In this document: in pieces, positions 19,026 through 26,861 of the stretch
Layout of the letters: each line of letters starts with the position of its first letter
How positions within the stretch are numbered: position 1 is the first letter of the stretch
DNA from: SHVZ01 sp044223515
Lineage (GTDB): Bacteria > Pseudomonadota > Alphaproteobacteria > SHVZ01
Assembly (NCBI GenBank): GCA_044223515.1
Contig: JBGALV010000005.1
Coordinates: 25,653 to 89,652 of the forward strand
Length of the DNA stretch: 64,000 bases
Direction of reading: 5' to 3'
The notes under the pieces: generated by a model
The model's input: only the letters and a program-made list of their open reading frames with translations
Database searches by the model: none
What the model was told of the DNA's origin: nothing
Made by a program: the position numbers and the translations under genes

Positions 19026-20606
19026 ATGAAAGCAAGACTGCTTCACCTCCTGGCCGGCGCAGCCGTTGTCGCTGCGCCCTGGTTCTCATCGACGACTGCC
19101 TTCGCGCAGCAGAATGTGCTCAAGGTCGTGCCGATCGCCGACCTCAAGATCCTCGATCCGATCTGGACCTCGACCTCGATCACGCTGAACCACGCGAACA
19201 TGGTCTACGACACCTTGTTCGCGCTGAACTCCAAGCTCGAGCCGAAGCCGCAGATGGTGGAGGACTTCAAGGTGAGCGCCGACGGCCTCACCTATACCTT
19301 CACGCTTCGTTCAGGACTTAAGTGGCATGACGGCTCGCCAGTGACGGCCGCCGACTGCGTCGCCTCGGTCAAGCGCTGGATGAGCAAAGACAGCCGCGGC
19401 GTGCTGGTGGCGGGCTTCACCGCCTCGGTCACCGCCGACAACGCGGCGACCTTCACCTGGAAGCTCAAGGAGCCCTTCGGCCAGCTACCGGCGAGCCTGG
19501 CGAAGATCGCCTCGTACTCCGCCTACATGATGCCGGAGCGGATCGCGTCGACCCCGGCGACGACGCAGATCGACGATCCCACCGGGTCGGGCGCCTACAT
19601 GTTCGACAAGCCGCAATGGAACCCGGGCGTGAAGGCGGTCTACAAGAAGTTCACCGGCTACGTGCCGCGCTCGGAGCCGTCGGACATGGCGGCGGGCGCG
19701 CGTCTTGCCAAGGTCGACACGGTCGAATGGATCGTGCTGCCCGATCCGGCGGTCGCGACCGCGGCGCTCAATCGCGGCGAGGTCGACTTCATCGACCAGC
19801 CGAAGGCCGACCTGCTGCCGGTGATGCGCAAGAACCCGGACCTGGTGGTCAAGGTCAACGATCCGCTGGGCTCGATGTACATCATCCGCCCGAACCATCT
19901 GCATCCGCCGTTCAACAATCCGAAGGCGCGCGAGGCGCTGGTCGCGCTGACCGACCAGACCGAGTTCATGCAGGCGGTCGGCGGCGATCCGGAACTGTAC
20001 CGGACTTGCGACTCCTTCATGTTCTGCGGCACGCCCAGCTACTCGACCGCAGGCCGGGTCAAGGCGAACACCAAGCCCGATCTCGACAAGGCGAAGAAGC
20101 TGTTCGAGGAGGCGGGCTACAAGGGCGAGCCGATCGTCGTGCTGAACCCGGCCGACACCGTCTATTCGCCGGCGGCGCAGCTGATGGCGCAGAACCTGAA
20201 GAAGATCGGGCTCAACGTCACGCTGGACACGATGGACCCTGGCCTGCACTCGCAGCGTCGCGAGAGCAAGGCGGTGCCGGGGCAGGGCGGCTGGAGCCTG
20301 ATCGCCTCGTACTGGGAGGGCACCCTGATCAACCCGATCGACTACCCGGTGATCAACGGCGCCTGCGAGAAGGCTTGGGTCGGCTGGCCCTGCAATCCCG
20401 AGGTCGAGCGTCTGCGCCTCGCCTGGGCCAAGGAAGCCGATCCGGCGAAGCAGAAGGTCGTCCTCGACCAGCTGCATACCCAGATCGCCGACAACGTGAT
20501 GATGGTGCCGCTGGGACAGCGTGCGACCGTCGTCGCGTTCCGCAAGAACGTGACCGGCGTGATCTCCTCGCCGGTGCTGCTGCTCTGGAACATCTCCAAG
20601 AGCTGA
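19026..20606 (+). CDS. Periplasmic substrate-binding protein of a dipeptide/oligopeptide-type ABC transporter
   Basis: 526 residues from the ATG at 19026. An N-terminal signal peptide (basic start, hydrophobic core, cleavage near AFA-Q at about residue 27) sends it to the periplasm. The mature part is a solute-binding family 5 protein: LDPIWTSTSIT, MVYDTLF, LRSGLKWHDGSPVTAADCVASVKRW. The ligand is unknown; the family binds peptides, opines, nickel and other small organics. No permease or ATPase is adjacent, so it must use components encoded elsewhere. The next gene, a D-aminoacylase-type amidohydrolase, suggests an N-acylated amino acid or related ligand. Confidence 0.88.
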   Translation: MKARLLHLLAGAAVVAAPWFSSTTAFAQQNVLKVVPIADLKILDPIWTSTSITLNHANMVYDTLFALNSKLEPKPQMVEDFKVSADGLTYTFTLRSGLKWHDGSPVTAADCVASVKRWMSKDSRGVLVAGFTASVTADNAATFTWKLKEPFGQLPASLAKIASYSAYMMPERIASTPATTQIDDPTGSGAYMFDKPQWNPGVKAVYKKFTGYVPRSEPSDMAAGARLAKVDTVEWIVLPDPAVATAALNRGEVDFIDQPKADLLPVMRKNPDLVVKVNDPLGSMYIIRPNHLHPPFNNPKAREALVALTDQTEFMQAVGGDPELYRTCDSFMFCGTPSYSTAGRVKANTKPDLDKAKKLFEEAGYKGEPIVVLNPADTVYSPAAQLMAQNLKKIGLNVTLDTMDPGLHSQRRESKAVPGQGGWSLIASYWEGTLINPIDYPVINGACEKAWVGWPCNPEVERLRLAWAKEADPAKQKVVLDQLHTQIADNVMMVPLGQRATVVAFRKNVTGVISSPVLLLWNISKS

Positions 20607-20618
20607 CGGTGATGCTCA

Positions 20619-20651
20619 CGGCGGCTCCCTGTGGGGAGCCGCCGCTTTATT
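20619..20651 (+). terminator. Terminator-like hairpin between the binding protein and the amidohydrolase
   Basis: An 11-bp stem (CGGCGGCTCCC, 20619-20629, with GGGAGCCGCCG, 20634-20644) with a four-base loop is followed by CTTTATT. It begins 13 bp after the stop of the binding-protein gene and may attenuate transcription into the amidohydrolase gene. Confidence 0.55.
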
Positions 20652-20664
20652 CGAGGGGGCAGTG

Positions 20665-22242
20665 ATGTTCGATCTGGTGATCTCGGGCGGCACCGTCGTC
20701 GACGGAACCGGCAAGGCCGGCTACAAGGGCGACGTCGGCATCACCGGCGAGACCATCGCCGCCATCGGCGATCTCTCGAAGTCCGAGGCCAGGCGCCGGA
20801 TCGACGCGACCGGCCACACCGTCTCGCCCGGCTTCATCGACACGCATACCCATTCGGAAGGCGCGCTGCTGGTCGACCCGCAGCATGCCAACGGCATCCG
20901 CCAAGGCATCACCACCGAGTTCCTCGGCATCGACGGCATGTCGTATGCGCCGCTCTCCGCCTACAACTTCAAGGCCTACCGCCATTGGCTCGGCGGGCTT
21001 CTCGGCGACCCGCCGGAAGACCTCGACATGCACAGCGTCGCCGCCTTCAAGCGCCACTATCACAAGAAGGTCGCGATCAACACCGCCTACTTCGTGCCGC
21101 ACTCGACGGTGCGCCTGCAGGCGCTGGGATTCCATGACAAGCCGCTGACCGGCGATGCGCTCGAGACCGCGAAGAAACTGACGCGCGAAGGGTTGGAGCA
21201 GGGCGCGATCGGCTTCACCACCGGCGGCAAGTACTACCCCGGCCCCTGGGGCGACACCGAGGAGATCGTCGAGCTCGTCAAGATCGTGCGCGAATCCGGC
21301 AAGGTCTACATGTGCGAGCCGCGCAAGAACGTGGTCGCCCGCGCCCATGGCGGCGGCGGCGTCCTCGAAGGCATGGAAGTGGCGCGGCGGAGCGGTGCCA
21401 AGCTGCACTTCGCGCATTACCGCACGCAGCCCGAGAGCGCCGGCAACATCGCGGCGATCATGGATCCGATCGATGCCGTGCGCACGCCCGAGTCCGACGT
21501 CACCTTCGACATCTATCCCTATCCCTCGGGAAGCTCGATCGCGGTCAGCCTGCTGCCTGCCTTCGCCCAGGAGGACGGGCCGGTTGCGATCCTGAAGCGG
21601 CTGCGCGATCCGGCCGAGCGGCGGAAGATCGTCGACTACCTCGACCACGACGAGAAGCAGATGCTCTCGACCATCATCCTCGGCTACATGCCGATGGCTC
21701 CGGAGATGGAAGGGACGAGGCTCACCGATCTCGCCGCCCGGCGCGGTCACACGCCCGGCGAGGCGCTCTGTGAGATCCTTATCGAGCAGAACCTCAAGGT
21801 CGGCCATGTCGGGGCGCCGCCGGAAAGCCATGCGACACGGCACCAGATGGACAAGGACTTCATGCAGCTGGTGGCGCGGCCGGACTACATGGTCTGCAGC
21901 GACATCACGCCGGCCGGTCGCTTCCCGCATCCGCGCAGCTACGGCGCCTTCCCACGCTTCCTGGGCCGGCTGCGCCGCGAGATCGGTGGCCTCACGCTGG
22001 AAGAGATGGTCCACCGGATGACCGGTCGTCCGGCAGCGCGCTTCAATCTCAAGGGCCGCGGGCGGATCGAGAAGGGCGCCTTCGCCGACATCACGGTCTT
22101 CGACGCGACGACGGTCAACGACACCTCGACCTACGAGGATCCGCGCCAGTTCCCGGTCGGCATCCCCTACGTGATCGTCAACGGCCAGGTCGCGGTCGAC
22201 AACGAGCACTGCACCGGCGTCTACGCCGGCCAGGCGATCTGA
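20665..22242 (+). CDS. N-acyl-D-amino-acid deacylase-type amidohydrolase
   Basis: 525 residues from the ATG at 20665; GAGGGGG five bases upstream favours this over the GTG three bases earlier. It is an amidohydrolase-superfamily enzyme of the D-aminoacylase group, whose members hydrolyse N-acyl-D-amino acids. The composite start (FDLVISGGTVVDGTG), the metal motif HTHSEG (His61, His63), a bridging region around GAIGFTTGG, and HFAHYR plus SDITPAG (metal His and catalytic Asp) are visible. The exact substrate is unknown. Its stop abuts that of the convergent amidase within the palindrome TGATCA, with no bases between. Confidence 0.85.
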   Translation: MFDLVISGGTVVDGTGKAGYKGDVGITGETIAAIGDLSKSEARRRIDATGHTVSPGFIDTHTHSEGALLVDPQHANGIRQGITTEFLGIDGMSYAPLSAYNFKAYRHWLGGLLGDPPEDLDMHSVAAFKRHYHKKVAINTAYFVPHSTVRLQALGFHDKPLTGDALETAKKLTREGLEQGAIGFTTGGKYYPGPWGDTEEIVELVKIVRESGKVYMCEPRKNVVARAHGGGGVLEGMEVARRSGAKLHFAHYRTQPESAGNIAAIMDPIDAVRTPESDVTFDIYPYPSGSSIAVSLLPAFAQEDGPVAILKRLRDPAERRKIVDYLDHDEKQMLSTIILGYMPMAPEMEGTRLTDLAARRGHTPGEALCEILIEQNLKVGHVGAPPESHATRHQMDKDFMQLVARPDYMVCSDITPAGRFPHPRSYGAFPRFLGRLRREIGGLTLEEMVHRMTGRPAARFNLKGRGRIEKGAFADITVFDATTVNDTSTYEDPRQFPVGIPYVIVNGQVAVDNEHCTGVYAGQAI

Positions 22243-23634
22243 TCAGCGCGCCATCCTGAACGGCCGCGCCGCCTCGAAGGCGGCGGAGGCCCGCATGATC
22301 AGGTCTTCGCGGAACATCGGCCCGACGATATGAAGGCCGATGGGAAGGCCGTCGACGAATCCGGCGGGGCACGAGGCGGCCGGCTGGCGCGTCATGTTGA
22401 ACGGCCAGGTGAACGGCGACCAGTGCAGCCAGGTCGGGAACGTCGCCTTGTCCGGCGTGACCTGCCCCGCGTCGAAGGCCGTGATCGGCATCGTCGGCGT
22501 CACCAGCAGGTCGTACTTGTTGTGGAAGAGCTTCATCGTCCGCGCCATGTCGAGGCGCACGTCCTGGGCGGCGATGAAGTCGGTCGCCGGAATGCCGAGG
22601 CCCGAGACGCCGCATTCGAGCAGCGCCGGCTCCATCAGCTTGATCTGCTCCGGCGGCATCTTGGTCAGCCGCTTGGCGTTGGAGGCACGCCAGATGATGT
22701 CGATCGCCCAGGCCGGATCGGGGAAGCCGGGATCGACGACCTCGACGATCGCGCCGGCCTGCTCCAGCACCTTCACCGCCCTGGCGATCTCGTCGGCGAT
22801 GCGCGGATCGACGACCTTGATGTAGCCGAGGTTCGGGCTGAAGGCGATCTTGAGGCCCTTCACGCCCTTCTTGATCTCGGCGACGTAGTCGATGTTCCCC
22901 GACGGGAGTCCCCAAGGATCGCGCTCGTCGGGCTCCGCGATCACGTTCAGCATCGCCGCCGTGCAGGCGACGGTGCGGCCGAGCGGACCATGCACCGACA
23001 TGTCGGCGATACCGGCGGCAGTCGGTGTCGAGACGCGGCCGTAGCTCGGCTTGATGCCGAAGACGCCGGAGAAGGCGCACGGCATGCGGATCGAGCCGCC
23101 GCCGTCGCCGCCGGTGGCGATGGGACCGATGCCGGTCGAGACCGACACCGCGGCGCCGCCTGAGGAGCCGCCCGCACCCTTGGCCTCGTTCCACGGATTG
23201 CGGGTGATGCCGGAAAGCGGGCTGTCGGTCATGCCCTTCCAGCCGAATTCCGGTGTCGTCGTCTTGCCGAAGAACACCGCGCCGGCATCACGGAGCCGCG
23301 CTGTCATCGGCCCGTCGAAATCGACGGGAGTATCGGGGATGGTCAGGCTGCCGAAGCGGAAGGGCCAGCCCTTGACCGCGTTGGTGTCCTTGATCGGGAT
23401 CGGCAGGCCGTCGAACGGGCCCTTGGGCGTGCCCTTCTGCCAGCGTGCCTCGGACTCCTTCGCCATCCTCTTCCCGGTCTCCCTGTCGATCAGGCAGAAC
23501 GGGTTGAAGCGCGGCTGCACCTCGTCGAGGCGCTTCAGCGATGCTTCCAGCGCCTCGACCGGCGACAGCGTCTTCGCGCGGAACGCGGCGATCATCTCGG
23601 CGACGGTCATCGCGGTGGAGTCGGTCGCGGGCAT
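22243..23634 (-). CDS. Amidase (amidase signature family)
   Basis: 463 residues. The Ser-cisSer-Lys triad is in place: Lys82 (PIPIKDTNAV), cis-Ser157 (GAGGSSGG) and nucleophile Ser181 (GGDGGGSIRMP), with the usual 24-residue spacing between the serines. Such enzymes hydrolyse amides to acid and ammonia; aryl- or alkylamides, ureido compounds and misacylated Glu-tRNA are all possible, and nothing here marks it as GatA. It lies 12 bp downstream of a class V PLP enzyme on the same strand and is probably the last gene of that transcript. Confidence 0.9.
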   Translation of the reverse strand: MPATDSTAMTVAEMIAAFRAKTLSPVEALEASLKRLDEVQPRFNPFCLIDRETGKRMAKESEARWQKGTPKGPFDGLPIPIKDTNAVKGWPFRFGSLTIPDTPVDFDGPMTARLRDAGAVFFGKTTTPEFGWKGMTDSPLSGITRNPWNEAKGAGGSSGGAAVSVSTGIGPIATGGDGGGSIRMPCAFSGVFGIKPSYGRVSTPTAAGIADMSVHGPLGRTVACTAAMLNVIAEPDERDPWGLPSGNIDYVAEIKKGVKGLKIAFSPNLGYIKVVDPRIADEIARAVKVLEQAGAIVEVVDPGFPDPAWAIDIIWRASNAKRLTKMPPEQIKLMEPALLECGVSGLGIPATDFIAAQDVRLDMARTMKLFHNKYDLLVTPTMPITAFDAGQVTPDKATFPTWLHWSPFTWPFNMTRQPAASCPAGFVDGLPIGLHIVGPMFREDLIMRASAAFEAARPFRMAR

Positions 23635-23646
23635 GAGCGTTTCCTT

Positions 23647-24861
23647 CTAGCTGGGCAGGATCTCCGACAGCGCCTGGAGCAGGCGGTCGACCTCGGCGTC
23701 GTCGTTGTAGTGGGCGAAGCTGATGCGGATCACGCCCTCGACGCCGAGCGCGTCGACGCAGCGCTTGGCGTAGAAGTGGCCGTGGCCGACCGCGATCTTG
23801 CGGTCGAACAGCGCCTTCGCCACCTCGGTCGAGGTCTTGCCCTCGACGGTGAAGCAGATGATCGGGGCCCGCGCTCCATCCTCGCCGACCAGCCGCACGC
23901 TCTTCCGGCTCTTCAGGAAGTCGACGATGCGGGCGCCGAGCCGCTTCTCGTGATCCTCAATCAGCTTGAAGACCCGCGCGTAGCGGGCGCGGGGCGAATT
24001 GTCGCCCGAGCCGAAGTGATGCTTGTAGAGCAGGTCGAGGTAGTCGCCGGTGCCGCCGAGGCCGGCGACCAGCTCGTAGGTGAGGCCGCCGGGATTGAGC
24101 GTCTGCGGCGACGACGTGATGAACTCGTGCGCCTGCGGCTTCGCGCGCTTCGCCAGATCCGGCTTCACCCAGAGGATGCCGATATGCGTCCCGAAGATCT
24201 TGTAGGCCGAGCATGCATAGGCATCGACGCCGAGGGCGCGCACGTCGATCAGGTGATGCGGCGCGTAGCCGACACCGTCGACGATGGTGAGCGCGCCGAC
24301 CCTCTTCGCGCGCTCGGCGACCGATGCCACGTCGTTCACCGTGCCGACGACGTTCGAGCAATGCGTGACGCAGACGAGCCTGGTCTTGGGCGACAGCAGC
24401 TTGTCGAGATCGGCCAGGCGCAGCTCGCCGGTCTTGCGGTCGACCTGCCACTCACGGATCACCATCCCGAACTCGGCAAGCCGACGCCAGGAGCCGACAT
24501 TCGCTTCGTGGTCCTGGTCGGTGACGATTACCTCGTCGCCCGGCTGGAACAGCGGCCGGAGCGCGTGCGAGAGCACATAGAAGTTCAGCGTCGTCGACGG
24601 CCCGAGCACGATCTCCTCGGGCTCGACGCCGAGCAGGTCGGCCGCGAGCCGCTTGCCGTCGGCCATCTTCTGGCGCGAGACCAGCGAAGGCGCGGAGTCG
24701 TAGGAGGGCTGCGCGAAGCTATGACTGACGAAATCGATCAGCCGCTTGCGGACGGGCTCGGGCACCAGGCTGCCGCCGGCGTTCTCGAAGAACGCGGTGC
24801 CGTCGGCAAGCTGGGGAAACTGGCGTCGCACGAAGGCGACGTCGAGGGAGGGTGAGGTCAT
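23647..24861 (-). CDS. Class V aminotransferase-fold PLP enzyme (cysteine desulfurase-like, VC1184 type)
   Basis: 404 residues from the ATG at 24861; the longer frame to 24906 has a basic non-conserved start. PLP fold type I: the cofactor aspartate is in TIVDGVGYAPH (Asp195), and the Schiff-base lysine is Lys221 in ACSAYKIFGTHIG. FFENAGGSLVP and LNPGGLTYELVAGLGGTGDYL are typical of the cysteine desulfurase-like subfamily that is not part of SUF or ISC. The catalytic cysteine loop of true desulfurases is not evident, so lyase or transaminase activity on another substrate is likely. It is followed by an amidase and preceded by an HD protein. Confidence 0.82.
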   Translation of the reverse strand: MTSPSLDVAFVRRQFPQLADGTAFFENAGGSLVPEPVRKRLIDFVSHSFAQPSYDSAPSLVSRQKMADGKRLAADLLGVEPEEIVLGPSTTLNFYVLSHALRPLFQPGDEVIVTDQDHEANVGSWRRLAEFGMVIREWQVDRKTGELRLADLDKLLSPKTRLVCVTHCSNVVGTVNDVASVAERAKRVGALTIVDGVGYAPHHLIDVRALGVDAYACSAYKIFGTHIGILWVKPDLAKRAKPQAHEFITSSPQTLNPGGLTYELVAGLGGTGDYLDLLYKHHFGSGDNSPRARYARVFKLIEDHEKRLGARIVDFLKSRKSVRLVGEDGARAPIICFTVEGKTSTEVAKALFDRKIAVGHGHFYAKRCVDALGVEGVIRISFAHYNDDAEVDRLLQALSEILPS

Positions 24862-24931
24862 CTGGCGGCGTTTCCTAAAGGCGGGGCGAGGCGTTCTTAA
24901 AGCCACCTCGCCCGCTCGGCCGCCCTAGGAA

Positions 24932-25522
24932 TCAGTACGGATGCTTGGCGTGGAAGGCTTGGACGCCCTTCTCGTACAAGCGATACACCATCGGCTCGAA
25001 GTGCTCCAGCGGCAGGTAGTCGTACTTGCCGAAGCAGTTCATGTCGTAGTGCTCGCAGAACCGCATCGCCGCCTCGAAGTACGGGTGGCCGCGATACTTC
25101 TCGCAGGCCTTCGTGTCGAACTTCGAATGGTCGCGGAACGAGAGCTGGAAGATCTGGTGGTTGGCGACCACCCAGTGCAGCTCCTCCGACACGTAGTGGC
25201 GAAGCGCGTCGCCGGCGAGCTTGTCGTGATTGTAGGGGTTGAGGTCCTGGCAGAGGTCGTGCAGCAGCGCCGCGACGATGTATTCCTCGGTCTCGCCGTT
25301 CCGGAGCGCGCGGGTCGCGCACTGCAGCGAGTGCTCGTAGTTGTTGATCTGCCAGCCATGGTTCGGCACGTCCTTCTGCGAGCGCAGCAGGTCGATGACC
25401 GGCCGGCCGGCGTTCTTCTGGATCGCCTCGCGGCCGAGCTTGGTGACGTATTCCCAGTCCTCCGCCGTCGCTTCGCGGAAGGTGGTGGCCTCGACCGTGC
25501 GCCGGCCTTCGATGGTGTCCAT
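24932..25522 (-). CDS. HD-domain protein resembling mixed-valent diiron oxygenases (MIOX/PhnZ-like)
   Basis: 196 residues from the ATG at 25522. The metal ligands of an HD domain are visible: His64 (YEHSLQ), His88-Asp89 (ALLHDL), then His109 (LRHY), His132 (RDHS) and Asp160 (EHYDMN). The 24-residue step from His64 to His88 and the C-terminal pattern F-x-x-(Y/F)-D ... LP ... F-x-P recall myo-inositol oxygenase and PhnZ more than nucleotide phosphohydrolases. If so it would be a small O2-dependent C-C or C-P cleaving enzyme. It sits between an HTH regulator and a class V PLP enzyme; iolD and iolE are 6 kb away. A plain HD phosphohydrolase remains possible. Confidence 0.75.
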   Translation of the reverse strand: MDTIEGRRTVEATTFREATAEDWEYVTKLGREAIQKNAGRPVIDLLRSQKDVPNHGWQINNYEHSLQCATRALRNGETEEYIVAALLHDLCQDLNPYNHDKLAGDALRHYVSEELHWVVANHQIFQLSFRDHSKFDTKACEKYRGHPYFEAAMRFCEHYDMNCFGKYDYLPLEHFEPMVYRLYEKGVQAFHAKHPY

Positions 25523-25580
25523 GGACCCGATCTCCCGGAGAATTTCGTTTAGGAAACGTAGCCGGTTCCAGGGAGGTTGG

Positions 25581-26402
25581 CTAGGCGGCGGCGTCCTCGA
25601 CGGGATGGAAGCTCTCGATCCGGAGCTCCTGCAGCGTGATGTCCTCCGCCGTGCCGAGCGTGGCGATGGTCGAGAGCAGCCGCTGCGTGCCGGCAGGGCT
25701 CCGGATTTCCACAGGCACGACCAAGCCGACCTGGGCGCCGTCGAGCTCGCGTGGATCGGGGCCGGGCACGCCTGGATAGCCCATGACCTCGCCGAGCAGG
25801 GCGCGCCGGCCGGCGTCGCCGTCGCGCAGCACCTCGCGGCGCGCACGGGCGAGCACCGCACGTGCCGTCTCCTCCCAGTTGGCGACGATGCGGCGGGCGC
25901 CGTCGGGGCGGCAAAGCATGCGGAGGATGTTGGGACGCGGCTTGCTCGTCAGGATCAGCGGCGGCAGCGGCGCATGTCCTTCCGGCAGCAGTGCGTTGAC
26001 CATGCCCGCATAGGCCGTGTTGGCCATCACCACGTCCCAGCCGGCATCGAAAGCTACCGCCGGGTACGGCTCGTGGCGCCTGAGGATCATGCGGACGGCG
26101 GAGAGGATCTCGGCCATCTCGGGCGCGTCCAGCGCGGTCTCGCGATAGACCGGGGCGTATCCGGCGGCCAGCAGCAGATTGTTGCGGTCGCGGAGTGGCA
26201 CCGCCAGCGCACCGCAGAGCCTCAGCACCATGTCGCGGCTGGGCTTGGTCCGCCCGGTCTCGACGAAGCTCAGGTGCCGCGACGAGATGCCGCTTTCGAG
26301 GGCGAGGTCGAGCTGGCTCATCCGCCGGCCCTTGCGCCAGCGCTGGATCAGCCCGCCGATGGCCGGCGCGCGACCGGCCTGGGTGTCGGTACGAAGGGTC
26401 AT
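25581..26402 (-). CDS. XRE-type transcriptional regulator with MmyB-like ligand domain
   Basis: 273 residues from the ATG at 26402 (a TTG nine bases upstream is the alternative). The N-terminal helix-turn-helix (about 15-75: IQRWRKGRRMSQLDLALESG, SRHLSFVETGRTKPSRDMVLRL) is followed by a PAS-like C-terminal domain (AVFDAGWDVVMANTAY-like stretch; GLVVPVEIRSPAGTQRLLSTIA) of the MmyB type. Such regulators usually repress themselves and a nearby enzyme gene. A perfect 13-bp palindrome (26440-26452) lies 38 bp upstream of its start. It precedes the HD protein, PLP enzyme and amidase genes on the same strand and probably controls them. Confidence 0.88.
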   Translation of the reverse strand: MTLRTDTQAGRAPAIGGLIQRWRKGRRMSQLDLALESGISSRHLSFVETGRTKPSRDMVLRLCGALAVPLRDRNNLLLAAGYAPVYRETALDAPEMAEILSAVRMILRRHEPYPAVAFDAGWDVVMANTAYAGMVNALLPEGHAPLPPLILTSKPRPNILRMLCRPDGARRIVANWEETARAVLARARREVLRDGDAGRRALLGEVMGYPGVPGPDPRELDGAQVGLVVPVEIRSPAGTQRLLSTIATLGTAEDITLQELRIESFHPVEDAAA

Positions 26403-26439
26403 GCAGGGCAAGGTAGCGGCGCCGGTGGCGCCCGGCCAT

Positions 26440-26452
26440 TACCTCCGAGGTA
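26440..26452. promoter_or_regulatory. Palindromic operator candidate for the HTH regulator
   Basis: TACCTC-c-GAGGTA is a perfect inverted repeat with six-base arms and a single central base, sitting in the 106-bp divergent region between the XRE/MmyB-like regulator gene (start 26402) and frataxin (start 26509). Its size and position fit an autoregulatory operator. Confidence 0.6.
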
Positions 26453-26508
26453 GGCGTTTCGGCCCACTCGTTGCCGGGCGCCGGCCGGCGGGGTATGACG
26501 ACGCCGCC

Positions 26509-26850
26509 ATGAGCCTCGACGAACCGGTCTTCGAACGCCTCGCCAACGAGACGCTGAAGTACCTCCTCGGCACGATCGAGGAGGCGCTCGGCGACCATCT
26601 CGACATCGACCTCGAGGGCGGCATCCTGACCATCCGCCTCGAAGCCGGCGGCATCTACGTGATCAACCGGCAAGGACCCACGCGCCAGATCTGGCTCGCC
26701 TCGCCGGCTTCGGGCGCCTGGCACTTCGATTTCCGCGAGGGTCCGGGCAAGGCCTCCCGCTGGGTCCCGACCAAGGGCGGCGCGACGCTGGCGGGCCTCC
26801 TCGCCGGCGAGCTCACGGCGGCGACCGGCGTCGCGCTCACGCTGGATTGA
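26509..26850 (+). CDS. cyaY: Frataxin-like iron donor protein CyaY
   Basis: 113 residues, typical for CyaY. An acidic N-terminal helix (DEPVFERLANETLKYLLGTIEEAL) is followed by the beta sheet with IDLEGGILTIRLEAGGIYVINRQ, QIWLASPASGAWHF and a final helix. Acidic residues in helix 1 and strand 1 form the iron-binding ridge. It regulates or supplies iron for Fe-S cluster assembly. The ABC exporter gene follows 11 bp later on the same strand. Confidence 0.93.
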   Translation: MSLDEPVFERLANETLKYLLGTIEEALGDHLDIDLEGGILTIRLEAGGIYVINRQGPTRQIWLASPASGAWHFDFREGPGKASRWVPTKGGATLAGLLAGELTAATGVALTLD

Positions 26851-26861
26851 TAGTCCCTTAA

